Positions 1 to 7,973 of a DNA stretch of 46,493 nt are shown here, piece by piece. The notes under the pieces are model-generated. The model made no database searches, was not told where the DNA came from, and was given only the letters and a program-made list of their open reading frames with translations. The DNA comes from an uncultured Lachnospiraceae bacterium (GTDB lineage Bacteria > Bacillota > Clostridia > Lachnospirales > Lachnospiraceae): positions 1 through 46,493 of the forward strand of contig CACWQE010000018.1 of the NCBI GenBank assembly GCA_902762905.1, given 5' to 3'. The position numbers were made by a program, and so were the translations under genes. Within the stretch, counting starts at the first letter, position 1. Every line of letters starts with the position of its first letter.

Positions 1-288
1 ACAACAATCTTAACAGCAGTTGTTAAGGGTGCTGATGTAACAGTTGACGGAATCAACGCTGCAATGAAGGCTGCTGCTTCTGAGTCATTCGGTTACAACA
101 CAGATCCTATCGTATCTTCAGATGTTATCGGTATGAGATATGGTTCATTGTTTGATGCAACTCAGACAATGGTATCTAAGATCGCTGATGACTTATATGA
201 GGTTCAGGTAGTTTCTTGGTATGATAACGAGAACTCTTACACAAGCCAGATGGTTCGTACAATTAAGTACTTCGCTGAATTAGCATAA
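1..288 (+). CDS. gap: Glyceraldehyde-3-phosphate dehydrogenase, C-terminal part
   Basis: This is the 3' end of a gene whose start lies before the window; the frame is open from base 1. The product is the NAD-dependent enzyme that oxidises and phosphorylates glyceraldehyde 3-phosphate in glycolysis. The 95 visible residues form the end of the catalytic domain: the segment around [15 protein letters not shown], the WYDNENSY motif that is nearly invariant in GAPDH, and the C-terminal helix. The catalytic cysteine would lie upstream and is not seen. Codons are strongly biased to ggt, aag, gct and ttc, as expected for a very highly expressed gene. A strong terminator follows, with pgk next. Confidence 0.96.
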   Translation, partial: TTILTAVVKGADVTVDGINAAMKAAASESFGYNTDPIVSSDVIGMRYGSLFDATQTMVSKIADDLYEVQVVSWYDNENSYTSQMVRTIKYFAELA

Positions 289-315
289 TTCCGGTTGAAT
301 ATTAATTGACCTTAA

Positions 316-348
316 GGGTCCGGTCTTAGTGGACCGGGCTCTTTTTTT
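316..348 (+). terminator. Intrinsic terminator after gap
   Basis: A ten-pair stem with two G-T pairs (core CCGGTC / GACCGG, six-base loop) is followed by seven T. It lies between gap and pgk, so pgk transcription is either read-through past this hairpin or starts from a promoter I cannot identify in the 30 bases left. Confidence 0.85.
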
Positions 349-381
349 ACAAATACAACATAATATGAAAGGAGCATGACA

Positions 382-1584
382 ATGCTTAATAAGAAATCAG
401 TAGATGATATCAATGTAAAAGGTAAAAAGGTTTTAGTTCGTTGTGATTTTAATGTACCATTGATCGATGGTAAGATCACAGATGAGAACCGTTTAGTAGC
501 AGCACTTCCTACAATCAAGAAGTTGATCGCAGATGGTGGTAAGATTATCCTTTGCTCTCATTTAGGAAAGGTTAAGACAGAAGAGGACAAGCAGACTAAG
601 ACACTTGCACCTGTTGCAGCTCGTTTAACAGAGTTATTAGGACAGGAAGTTAAGTTTGCTGCAGATCCAGAAGTTGTTGGACCAAATGCAAAGGCTGCTG
701 TAGAAGCTATGAATGATGGCGATGTAATTCTTTTAGAGAATACACGTTTCAGACCAGAAGAGACAAAGAACGGAGAGGCTTTCTCTAAGGAATTAGCTTC
801 TTTGTGTGATGTATATGTTAACGATGCATTCGGTACAGCTCATAGAGCACACTGCTCTAACGTAGGTGTAACAGAGTTCGTTAAGGGTGATTGTGTAGTT
901 GGTTACTTAATGCAGAAGGAGATTGATTTCTTAGGTAATGCAGTTAACAATCCAGAGAGACCATTCGTAGCAATCCTTGGTGGTGCTAAGGTTTCTTCTA
1001 AGATCTCTGTTATCGAGAACTTATTGGATAAAGTTGATACATTGATCATCGGTGGTGGTATGGCTTACACATTCATGGCAGCACACGGTGAGGAGACAGG
1101 TAAGTCTTTATTAGAGGCTGATTATGAAGATTATGCACTTAAGATGGAGAAGAAGGCAGAGGAGAAAGGTGTTAAGTTATTAATTCCAATCGATACTGTT
1201 GTTGCTGATGATTTCTCTAATGATGCAAACTTCAAGGTAGTAGGCCGTGGTGAGATTCCTGCAGATATGGAAGGTCTTGATATCGGTCCTAAGACTGCTG
1301 AGTTATTTGCAGATGCAATCAAGGGTGCTAAGACTGTAGTATGGAACGGACCTATGGGATGTTTCGAGATGCCTAACTTTGCTAAGGGTACCATCGCTGT
1401 TGCTCAGGCTATGGCTGACTTAGAGAGTGCTACAACAATCATCGGTGGTGGTGATTCTGCTGCTGCTTGTAATCAGTTAGGTTTTGGTGATAAGATGACT
1501 CATATCTCTACAGGTGGTGGAGCTTCTCTTGAGTTCTTAGAGGGTAAGGAGCTTCCAGGTGTAGCTGCTGCTGACGATAAGTAA
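382..1584 (+). CDS. pgk: Phosphoglycerate kinase
   Basis: Transfers the acyl phosphate of 1,3-bisphosphoglycerate to ADP in glycolysis; cytosolic. The 400-residue length is that of the family. The N-terminal domain shows [11 protein letters not shown] near residue 20 and the substrate-binding ENTRF region. The C-terminal nucleotide domain shows GGAKVSSKI and ends with GGGDSAAA and [13 protein letters not shown]. An in-frame ATG at 376 is only one base from the GGAG at 371-374. The ATG at 382 has seven bases of spacing and gives the usual N-terminus, so I choose 382. Codon bias is strong, as in gap. The 185-base gap before tpiA carries repeats. Confidence 0.97.
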   Translation: MLNKKSVDDINVKGKKVLVRCDFNVPLIDGKITDENRLVAALPTIKKLIADGGKIILCSHLGKVKTEEDKQTKTLAPVAARLTELLGQEVKFAADPEVVGPNAKAAVEAMNDGDVILLENTRFRPEETKNGEAFSKELASLCDVYVNDAFGTAHRAHCSNVGVTEFVKGDCVVGYLMQKEIDFLGNAVNNPERPFVAILGGAKVSSKISVIENLLDKVDTLIIGGGMAYTFMAAHGEETGKSLLEADYEDYALKMEKKAEEKGVKLLIPIDTVVADDFSNDANFKVVGRGEIPADMEGLDIGPKTAELFADAIKGAKTVVWNGPMGCFEMPNFAKGTIAVAQAMADLESATTIIGGGDSAAACNQLGFGDKMTHISTGGGASLEFLEGKELPGVAAADDK

Positions 1585-1599
1585 GAACTTAGCGAAACC

Positions 1600-1741
1600 A
1601 AGCTGAAAGCGCAGGTTGAGCTTAGTTCGAACTTACATCGACGAAGTTGCTGAAGCCAAGTCGAAGACACAGGCTGAAGCTTACGCCAGTCGATCAAATA
1701 AGCACTTAATGAAATTAAGCTGAAAGCGTAGATTGAGCTTA
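1600..1741 (+). repeat. Three imperfect ~26-base repeats between pgk and tpiA
   Basis: Copies lie at 1600-1624, 1656-1683 and 1717-1741. The first and third are 25 bases long and differ at two positions; the middle one aligns with a few indels. Each starts near AAGCTGAAAGCG (or CCAAGTCGAAGAC) and ends in GCTTA, so a short AAGCT/AGCTT inverted repeat brackets the outer copies. The stretch has no convincing reading frame of its own. It could be an RNA processing or stability element in a pgk-tpiA transcript, or a small dispersed repeat; the function is unknown. Confidence 0.65.
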
Positions 1742-1769
1742 CAAATATATAGGTAGGAAGGAAAAGACA

Positions 1770-2516
1770 ATGGCAAGAAAGAAAATTATTGCAGGTAACT
1801 GGAAGATGAACAAGACTCCTAGTGAGGCTGTTGCTTTAGTTAATGAATTAAAAGATTTAGTTAAGAATGATAATGTAGATGTAGTATATTGTGTACCAGC
1901 AATCGACATCGTACCTGTTGTAGAGGCTACAAAGGGAACTAACGTATCTGTTGGTGCTGAGAATATGTACTTCGAGGAAAGTGGTGCTTACACAGGTGAG
2001 ATTTCTGCGGCTATGTTAGTAGATGCAGGTGTTAAGTATGTTATCATCGGACATTCAGAGCGTCGTGATTACTTCAAAGAGGATGATGTTCTTTTGAACA
2101 AGAAAGTAAAGAAGGCATTCGAGGCTGGAATTACTCCAATTCTTTGCTGTGGTGAGAGCTTAGAGCAGAGAGAACTTGGTGTAACTATGGATTGGATCCG
2201 TCTTCAGATCAAGTCTGATTTAGCTGGAATTACAGCAGATCAGGTTAAGACAATGGTAATCGCTTATGAGCCAATCTGGGCAATTGGTACAGGTAAGACT
2301 GCTACTTCTGACCAGGCTCAGGAAGTATGTAAGGGTATCCGTGATCTGATCGCAGAGATCTATGATGAGGCAACTGCTGAGGCAGTTCGTATTCAGTACG
2401 GTGGATCTATGAATGCTGGTAATGCAGCAGAGTTACTTGCTAAGCCGGATATTGATGGTGGATTAATTGGTGGTGCATCATTAAAGGCTGATTTTGGTAA
2501 GGTTGTTAATGCGTAA
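1770..2516 (+). CDS. tpiA: Triosephosphate isomerase
   Basis: Interconverts dihydroxyacetone phosphate and glyceraldehyde 3-phosphate. The 248 residues make one complete TIM barrel. Catalytic residues are visible: Lys12 in NWKMN, His95 in IIGHSERR, Glu167 in [11 protein letters not shown], and the phosphate-binding loops near YGGSMN and GGLIGGASL. The start has a GGAAGGAAAAG ribosome site just upstream. It follows pgk on the same strand and shares its highly biased codon use; a strong terminator follows, closing the lower-glycolysis group. Confidence 0.97.
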   Translation: MARKKIIAGNWKMNKTPSEAVALVNELKDLVKNDNVDVVYCVPAIDIVPVVEATKGTNVSVGAENMYFEESGAYTGEISAAMLVDAGVKYVIIGHSERRDYFKEDDVLLNKKVKKAFEAGITPILCCGESLEQRELGVTMDWIRLQIKSDLAGITADQVKTMVIAYEPIWAIGTGKTATSDQAQEVCKGIRDLIAEIYDEATAEAVRIQYGGSMNAGNAAELLAKPDIDGGLIGGASLKADFGKVVNA

Positions 2517-2573
2517 AGATTAATAAAAATCTGTGTATATTTTGAATAAATAAGGGATTACACGGGTGAATGA

Positions 2574-2620
2574 GAGACTGTTTCCTGCATGCAATTATGC
2601 ATCGGAAACGGTCTCTTTTT
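2574..2620 (+). terminator. Intrinsic terminator after tpiA
   Basis: A twelve-pair stem (GAGACTGTTTCC with GGAAACGGTCTC, one G-T pair), with an inner loop that can itself pair (TGCAT/ATGCA), is followed by five T. Confidence 0.88.
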
Positions 2621-2684
2621 AGATAAGGAATAAAATGAGTTTGGAAATCAGACAAGAAACTTTTATGATCTGATGAAAAAATGC

Positions 2685-2713
2685 TTTTCTTCTGAGCGTA
2701 AAACGAGTATAAT
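2685..2713 (+). promoter_or_regulatory. Probable sigma-A promoter of nfnAB
   Basis: A perfect TATAAT at 2708-2713 stands 17 bases after a weak -35 candidate, TTTTCT at 2685-2690. It lies about 40 bases before the nfnA start and after the tpiA terminator. Confidence 0.5.
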
Positions 2714-2753
2714 ATATAACGCATATGTAAAACAATAGGAAAGAGGTATCGAA

Positions 2754-3575
2754 ATGTACAAGATTGTAAGTAAGGAAACCCTCAACAGTGCAGTTGAGTT
2801 AATGGAGATTGAAGCACCATTTGTTGCAAACAAATGTGAGGCTGGACAGTTTATTATTATTCGTGTAGATGAAGATGGAGAGAGAGTCCCTCTTACAATT
2901 GCGGATTATGATAGAGAGAAGAAGACAGTTACGATCATTTACCAGGTAGTAGGATATTCAACAGAACTGCTTTCAAAGAAACAGGTAGGTGAATATGTAC
3001 AGGATTTTGTTGGTCCATTAGGACATCCTGCACCATTACACAAGTGTGAGCATGTCGTTGGTGTCGCTGGTGGTGTTGGTTCGGCACCTCTTTATCCTCA
3101 GTTACGTAAGCTTCATGAGATGGGCGTTAAAGTAGATGTTATTATTGGTGGACGTTCTGCTGAATTTGTTATTTTGAAAGAGAAATTCGAAGAGTTCTGT
3201 GATCATGTATATATTGCGACCGATGATGGAAGTCTTGGAACAAAGGGATTTGTTACTACCGTTTTACAGGAGCTGATCGATAAGGGTGAGAAGATTGACG
3301 AAGTAATCGCAATTGGCCCGCTGATCATGATGAAGAATGTGGTTAAGGTTACAAAGCCACTTAATATTCCAACTGCGGTATCTTTGAATCCGATCATGAT
3401 TGATGGAACCGGAATGTGTGGCGGCTGTCGTGTTACTATTGGTGGCGAGACGAAGTTTGCCTGTGTAGACGGACCAGATTTTGATGGATTTTTAGTTGAC
3501 TTTGATGAGTGTATGAAGCGTCAGGGCATGTTTAAGGAAGAAGAACATGAGTGCCGTATGCATTTAGCTAACTAA
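2754..3575 (+). CDS. nfnA: NfnA-type FAD/NAD(P) and [2Fe-2S] subunit (sulfide dehydrogenase/DHOD-PyrK-like)
   Basis: 273 residues of the ferredoxin-NADP reductase superfamily. A flavin-binding beta barrel contains RVPLTI at 44-49. A nucleotide-binding domain begins with GGVGSAPL at 106-113. A C-terminal iron-sulfur segment has Asp217, Cys222, Cys225 and Cys237 (D-x4-C-x2-C-x11-C), the arrangement in which Asp replaces the first Cys of the PyrK pattern. In anaerobes this subunit pairs with the next gene to form NADH-dependent ferredoxin:NADP oxidoreductase, which couples NADH and reduced ferredoxin to NADP reduction by electron bifurcation. The pair has also been annotated as sulfide dehydrogenase or glutamate synthase small subunit. 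The 38-base spacing to the partner implies one transcript. Confidence 0.88.
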   Translation: MYKIVSKETLNSAVELMEIEAPFVANKCEAGQFIIIRVDEDGERVPLTIADYDREKKTVTIIYQVVGYSTELLSKKQVGEYVQDFVGPLGHPAPLHKCEHVVGVAGGVGSAPLYPQLRKLHEMGVKVDVIIGGRSAEFVILKEKFEEFCDHVYIATDDGSLGTKGFVTTVLQELIDKGEKIDEVIAIGPLIMMKNVVKVTKPLNIPTAVSLNPIMIDGTGMCGGCRVTIGGETKFACVDGPDFDGFLVDFDECMKRQGMFKEEEHECRMHLAN

Positions 3576-3613
3576 CAAAAGGTAACGATTACAGATAGAA
3601 GGAGATAAGTGGA

Positions 3614-5002
3614 ATGGATAAGAATATGAGTATGACAAAGGTGGCTATGCCAGAGCAGGAGCCAAATGTCCGTAATAAGAATTTCTCAGAGGTTGCATTG
3701 GGCTATACCAAAGAGATGGCAATGGAAGAAGCTAGAAGATGTTTGAATTGTAAGCATAAACCATGTATGACAGGATGTCCGGTTAATGTACCGATTCCTG
3801 GATTTATTGAGAAGGTTGCAGAAGGTGACTTTGATGCAGCATATGAGATTATTACAAGTGAGAATGCACTTCCTGCAATTTGCGGTCGTGTCTGCCCACA
3901 GGAGAATCAGTGCGAAGGCAAGTGTGTAAGAGGTATTAAGGGTGAACCTGTTGCAATTGGACGTTTGGAGCGTTTTGTAGCAGATTATCATATGGCAAAT
4001 GCAAAACCGGTGGAAACGAAGATTGAGAAGAACGGCAAGCGTGTAGCGATTGTTGGTTCTGGTCCTTCTGGTATTACTTGTGCCGGAGAATTGATCAAGA
4101 AAGGATATGACGTTACTGTATTCGAGGCATTACACAAAGCAGGTGGTGTATTAAGCTATGGTATTCCAGAGTTCCGTCTTCCAAAGGATTTGGTTGCCAA
4201 AGAGATTGAGACGGTTGAGAAGCTTGGTGTAGATATCGAGACGAACGTAATTGTTGGTCGTTCTGTTACAATTGATGAATTAATGGAGCAGGGTTATGGA
4301 GCGGTATTCGTAGGTTCAGGAGCAGGTCTTCCTAGATTCCTGAATATTCCGGGTGAGAATTTACTCGGTGTATATTCTGCAAATGAGTTCTTGACCAGAG
4401 TGAACCTGATGAAGGCTTATAAGTTCCCGGATACACCAACGCCGATTAAGGTTGGTAAGAAAGTAGCAGTCGTAGGTGCTGGTAATGTAGCGATGGATGC
4501 AGCAAGAACAGCAAAGCGCCTTGGTGCAGAGGAAGTATATATTGTATATAGACGTTCTGAGGAAGAACTTCCTGCAAGAAAAGAAGAAGTACATCATGCA
4601 AAAGAAGAGGGTATCATCTTCAAGTTATTGAACAATCCATGTGCAATCCATGGAGAGGATGGATGGGTAACCGGTATTGAAGTTGTAAAACAGGAGTTAG
4701 GTGAGCCGGATGCGTCTGGAAGACGTTCTCCAGTCCCAGTAGAAGGTTCTAACTATGTGATTGATGTAGATACGGTTGTTATTGCAATCGGACAGAGTCC
4801 GAACCCATTGATTCGTCAGACTACACCTGGATTGGATACGCAAAAGTGGGGTGGAATCATTGTAGAGGAAGATACAATGAAGACAAGCAAAGATGGTGTG
4901 TATGCAGGTGGAGATACAGTTACTGGTGCAGCAACGGTTATTCTTGCAATGGGTGCTGGTAAGAAAGCAGCAAAGGCAATTGATGAGTATCTGAGCAAAT
5001 AA
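3614..5002 (+). CDS. nfnB: NfnB-type flavoprotein (glutamate synthase small-subunit-like oxidoreductase)
   Basis: 462 residues. Eight N-terminal cysteines (43, 46, 51, 55 and 90, 94, 100, 104) form two [4Fe-4S] sites. The FAD fold starts at VAIVGSGPSG near residue 140. The NADPH fold has VAVVGAGNVAMDAA followed by YRRSEEELPARKEE. GGDTVTGAATVILAMGAGK near the C-terminus is the second FAD contact. This is the architecture of NfnB and GltD. No large glutamate synthase subunit lies nearby and the gene follows nfnA, so NADPH supply from NADH plus ferredoxin is the likelier role than glutamate synthesis. The start at 3614 has an AAGGAG site eight bases upstream. Confidence 0.88.
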   Translation: MDKNMSMTKVAMPEQEPNVRNKNFSEVALGYTKEMAMEEARRCLNCKHKPCMTGCPVNVPIPGFIEKVAEGDFDAAYEIITSENALPAICGRVCPQENQCEGKCVRGIKGEPVAIGRLERFVADYHMANAKPVETKIEKNGKRVAIVGSGPSGITCAGELIKKGYDVTVFEALHKAGGVLSYGIPEFRLPKDLVAKEIETVEKLGVDIETNVIVGRSVTIDELMEQGYGAVFVGSGAGLPRFLNIPGENLLGVYSANEFLTRVNLMKAYKFPDTPTPIKVGKKVAVVGAGNVAMDAARTAKRLGAEEVYIVYRRSEEELPARKEEVHHAKEEGIIFKLLNNPCAIHGEDGWVTGIEVVKQELGEPDASGRRSPVPVEGSNYVIDVDTVVIAIGQSPNPLIRQTTPGLDTQKWGGIIVEEDTMKTSKDGVYAGGDTVTGAATVILAMGAGKKAAKAIDEYLSK

Positions 5003-5023
5003 TAGAAGATTAAGAGGTATGAG

Positions 5024-5064
5024 GGGTAAGTACAGGTTTGTTTGGAAAGAGACTGTGCTTACCC
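5024..5064 (+). other. Twelve-pair hairpin between nfnB and the next gene
   Basis: GGGTAAGTACAG pairs with CTGTGCTTACCC around a 17-base loop, with one G-T pair. The downstream tract is only ACTCTTTCT, so it is a weak terminator, an attenuator or an mRNA 3'-end stabiliser. Confidence 0.6.
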
Positions 5065-5088
5065 ACTCTTTCTGTATGGAGGTTTGTT

Positions 5089-5589
5089 ATGTTAAGCAGT
5101 GATAATTATGTTGAATACGCTATTAAAGCACGACCGGGTACCAGCTTCTATGTGAAACTGGTATTGGCAATGTGGATCATATTATTAGGAATTCCAATGT
5201 TGTTATTTGTGGGTGGAATTGGATTGATTGTTTCCATCATTGGAATTTGTTTGTTTGTCTATTTCTGGGGCTTTGGTAAAGTGGAATATGAATATACATT
5301 GACCAACGGAAGTGTAGAGATTGCCGCTATTTATAATGCCAGTAAACGTAAAGAATTATTTCACTTTGAGATGGAACAGGTTGCTATGATTGTTCCTGAG
5401 AATTCGAATCGGATTGAGCATGAGAACTTTGCGAAAAAACGCAATTATACTTCTGGTAATAAAGAACGGAATGCAGTTACGATGGTGGTGGAGATCAACG
5501 GTGCAAAACAGGCAGTATCTATGGAACTGAATGAGAAATGCATGGATCATATAAGACTGTACGCAAAGAACAAAATCTATGATTTATAG
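5089..5589 (+). CDS. Hypothetical membrane protein, 166 residues
   Basis: I do not recognise the family. After a soluble N-terminus (SSDNYVEYAIKARPG) two adjacent hydrophobic segments, about residues 24-43 and 45-62, form a hairpin in the membrane. The remaining ~100 residues are soluble beta-type sequence containing VEYEYTLTNGSVEI and a basic, Asn-rich stretch. A longer frame begins with TTG at 5038, but GGAGG at 5078-5082 sits six bases before the ATG at 5089, which decides the start. It is 14 bases from the shikimate-kinase-like gene and probably co-transcribed with it. The family may be restricted to Lachnospiraceae; this is a guess. Confidence 0.8.
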   Translation: MLSSDNYVEYAIKARPGTSFYVKLVLAMWIILLGIPMLLFVGGIGLIVSIIGICLFVYFWGFGKVEYEYTLTNGSVEIAAIYNASKRKELFHFEMEQVAMIVPENSNRIEHENFAKKRNYTSGNKERNAVTMVVEINGAKQAVSMELNEKCMDHIRLYAKNKIYDL

Positions 5590-5603
5590 GTGGATAGACA
5601 GAT

Positions 5604-6104
5604 ATGAAGGATAATGTTATTTTAATTGGAATGCCAAGTTGCGGAAAGAGTACGATCGGGGTTGTACTTGCCAAAGCATTAGGATACCGATTTGTAGATT
5701 CGGATCTGGTGATTCAGGAAAAGACAGGACTTTTGCTTAGTGAGATCATAGATTCGGAAGGATTGGACGGATTCAATCAGATTGAAAATGAGATTAATGC
5801 CTCATTGGAGTGTCACAAATCCGTGATCTCTACAGGAGGCAGTGTAATCTATGGCAAAGAAGCCATGGAACATTTAGCATCCATCGGAACAGTGGTGTAT
5901 CTGGAATTGCCATATGAGGAATTGTGTGAGAGGATCGGTGATCTGACTGCAAGAGGAGTGTCAATCCGGGTGGGACAGACATTTCGGGATCTTTATGAAG
6001 AGAGATGTCCGCTGTATGAGAAATATGCAGATGTGACGGTACATACCGACCAGTTATCCATTCGTGAAGTTGTTCAATTGTTAAAGAAAGAATTATTGCA
6101 GTGA
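5604..6104 (+). CDS. Shikimate-kinase-like P-loop kinase with altered substrate site
   Basis: 166 residues of the shikimate kinase fold. The Walker A loop is GMPSCGKST at 9-17, DSD at 32-34 matches the shikimate-binding Asp34, Arg117 lies in the lid, and Arg134 in YEERCPLYEKYAD matches the conserved adenine-side/substrate arginine. However, the position of the substrate-binding Arg58 is Asn58 (GFNQIENE), and the Gly-Gly-Gly loop is GGS (78-80). Similar proteins in other Clostridia are usually named shikimate kinase, but these changes leave the substrate uncertain. No other aro gene is nearby. It lies between a small membrane protein and gpmI, with its own close spacing to the former. Confidence 0.75.
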   Translation: MKDNVILIGMPSCGKSTIGVVLAKALGYRFVDSDLVIQEKTGLLLSEIIDSEGLDGFNQIENEINASLECHKSVISTGGSVIYGKEAMEHLASIGTVVYLELPYEELCERIGDLTARGVSIRVGQTFRDLYEERCPLYEKYADVTVHTDQLSIREVVQLLKKELLQ

Positions 6105-6120
6105 ATTCCAAAAGAATGGC

Positions 6121-6148
6121 TTGCAAATTCTGATTAATATGGTAAACT
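6121..6148 (+). promoter_or_regulatory. Possible promoter of gpmI
   Basis: TTGCAA (6121-6126), a 16-base spacer and TAAACT (6143-6148) lie about 105 bases before the gpmI start. The match is moderate. Confidence 0.4.
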
Positions 6149-6253
6149 GAATTCGGCGGTATTTTCATGGAAATACTACAGAACAGGTAGAATGGGAATC
6201 GCCTGATTCCTATCAGGAATAAAGAATGAAATAATAACTAAAGGAGACATGTT

Positions 6254-7792
6254 ATGAGTAAGAAACCAGTTGTGTTAATGGTACTTGATGGTTATGGATT
6301 GAGTGATAAGACAGAGGGGAATGCCATTGCAATGGCGAACACACCTGTTATGGACAAGTTAATGAAAGAGTGTCCGTTTGTTGCAGGTAAAGCTTCTGGA
6401 TTGGCAGTTGGACTTCCAGATGGACAGATGGGTAACTCAGAGGTTGGTCATATGAATATTGGTGCCGGACGTATCATTTATCAGGATCTGACATCTATTA
6501 CGAAAGCAATCGAAGATGGCGATTTCTTTGAGAATGAAGCAATGTTAGAGGCAATTGAGAATTGCAAGAAGAATAATTCTGACCTGCATTTATGGGGCTT
6601 GCTTTCGGATGGTGGCGTACACAGTCACAACACACATTTATATGCTATCTTAGAGTTGTGTAAGAAGCAGGGACTTTCCAATGTATATGTTCATCCATTT
6701 TTAGATGGTCGTGATACTCCACCAGCATCTGGTAAAGATTATGTAGCACAGCTTGTTGAGAAGATGAATGAGATTGGAGTGGGTAAAGTAGCATCTATCT
6801 CTGGTCGTTATTATGCAATGGATCGTGATAATCGTTGGGATCGTGTAGAGAAGGCTTATGCAGCTATGGTATATGGCGAGGGTGAGAAGGCAACAGATCC
6901 GGTACAGGCAATTGCAGATTCTTATGCAAAGGATGTAACCGATGAGTTTGTACTTCCAACTGTATTGACGGAGAATGACAAGCCGGTAGCAACGGTTAAG
7001 GCAAATGATTCCGTTATCTTCTTCAATTTCCGTCCTGACCGTGCAAGAGAGATCACAAGAGCATTCTGTGAAGATGATTTTGCTGGTTTTGAGAGAAAAG
7101 AGGGAAGAATCCCTGTTACTTATGTATGCTTCAAGGATTATGATGAGTCAATTGGCAACAAGCTGGTTGCATTTAAGAAGCAGACCATTGAGAATACACT
7201 TGGCGAGTATCTTGCAAAGAACGGCAAGACACAGTTAAGATTAGCAGAGACAGAGAAGTATGCACATGTAACTTTCTTCTTTAATGGTGGTGTGGAAGAG
7301 CCAAACAAAGACGAAGATCGTATTCTGGTTAAGTCTCCAGCTGTAGCAACTTATGATCTTCAGCCAGAGATGAGTGCACCAGAAGTAAGTGAGAAGTTAA
7401 ATGCAGCTATTACATCCGATAAGTACGATGTAATCATTATCAATTTTGCTAATCCAGATATGGTTGGTCATACTGGTGTGATTCCGGCAGCAGTTAAGGC
7501 TGTAGAGTGTGTAGACCAGTGTGTAGGGGCAGCAGTAGAGGCAGTGAAGAAAGCAGATGGCGTGTTATTTATCTGTGCAGACCATGGTAATGCGGAGCAG
7601 ATGATCGATTACACAACTGGTAATCCACATACAGCACATACAACAAATCCAGTTCCATTTATCCTTGTGAACTATGGTGATGTGAAGTTAAGAGAGGGTG
7701 GATGTCTTGCGGATATCGCTCCAACATTATTAGAGATCATGGGATTAGAGCAGCCTGCTGAGATGACAGGTAAGAGTCTTATTGTGAAGTAG
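6254..7792 (+). CDS. gpmI: 2,3-bisphosphoglycerate-independent phosphoglycerate mutase
   Basis: Converts 3-phosphoglycerate to 2-phosphoglycerate using a phosphoserine intermediate and two Mn ions. At 512 residues it is full length. Metal ligand Asp12 is in VLDGYG, and the nucleophile Ser62 is in GQMGNSEVGHMNIGAGR. The substrate-binding HPFLDGRDTPP and GRYYAMDRDNRWDR motifs are intact. The C-terminal metal motifs INFANPDMVGHTG and CADHGNAEQM are present. The start has an AAAGGAGA site seven bases upstream. It completes the triose part of glycolysis in this region; a terminator separates it from the enolase-like gene. Confidence 0.97.
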   Translation: MSKKPVVLMVLDGYGLSDKTEGNAIAMANTPVMDKLMKECPFVAGKASGLAVGLPDGQMGNSEVGHMNIGAGRIIYQDLTSITKAIEDGDFFENEAMLEAIENCKKNNSDLHLWGLLSDGGVHSHNTHLYAILELCKKQGLSNVYVHPFLDGRDTPPASGKDYVAQLVEKMNEIGVGKVASISGRYYAMDRDNRWDRVEKAYAAMVYGEGEKATDPVQAIADSYAKDVTDEFVLPTVLTENDKPVATVKANDSVIFFNFRPDRAREITRAFCEDDFAGFERKEGRIPVTYVCFKDYDESIGNKLVAFKKQTIENTLGEYLAKNGKTQLRLAETEKYAHVTFFFNGGVEEPNKDEDRILVKSPAVATYDLQPEMSAPEVSEKLNAAITSDKYDVIIINFANPDMVGHTGVIPAAVKAVECVDQCVGAAVEAVKKADGVLFICADHGNAEQMIDYTTGNPHTAHTTNPVPFILVNYGDVKLREGGCLADIAPTLLEIMGLEQPAEMTGKSLIVK

Positions 7793-7831
7793 TCAACTTA
7801 TAGATATAGTAATTCCGTAATGGAGTAATCG

Positions 7832-7872
7832 AATGCCATATGCATGTAGTTTTTCGTGTGTATGGCATTTTT
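7832..7872 (+). terminator. Intrinsic terminator after gpmI
   Basis: AATGCCATA pairs with TATGGCATT, extended inward by TGCATG/CGTGTG with wobble pairs, and runs into five T. Confidence 0.85.
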
Positions 7873-7927
7873 ACTTTGAGTCCGATATCCCGATGTTTTG
7901 CAAGTATATTTCTGAAAATAATGGTAA

Positions 7928-7945
7928 TACTTTCTTGTGAAAGTA
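7928..7945 (+). promoter_or_regulatory. Perfect inverted repeat before the enolase-like gene
   Basis: TACTTTC and GAAAGTA are exact 7-base arms around TTGT, 28 bases before the start codon. It could be an operator or a leader hairpin. I find no convincing promoter with correct spacing beside it. Confidence 0.5.
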
Positions 7946-7973
7946 AGTATGAAGCAGAGGAAGGGACGCGCTC

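Noticed and set aside
3614..5002. Glutamate synthase small subunit
   Set aside because: The fold is shared, but there is no large subunit gene and the NfnA-type partner is adjacent, so NfnB is preferred.
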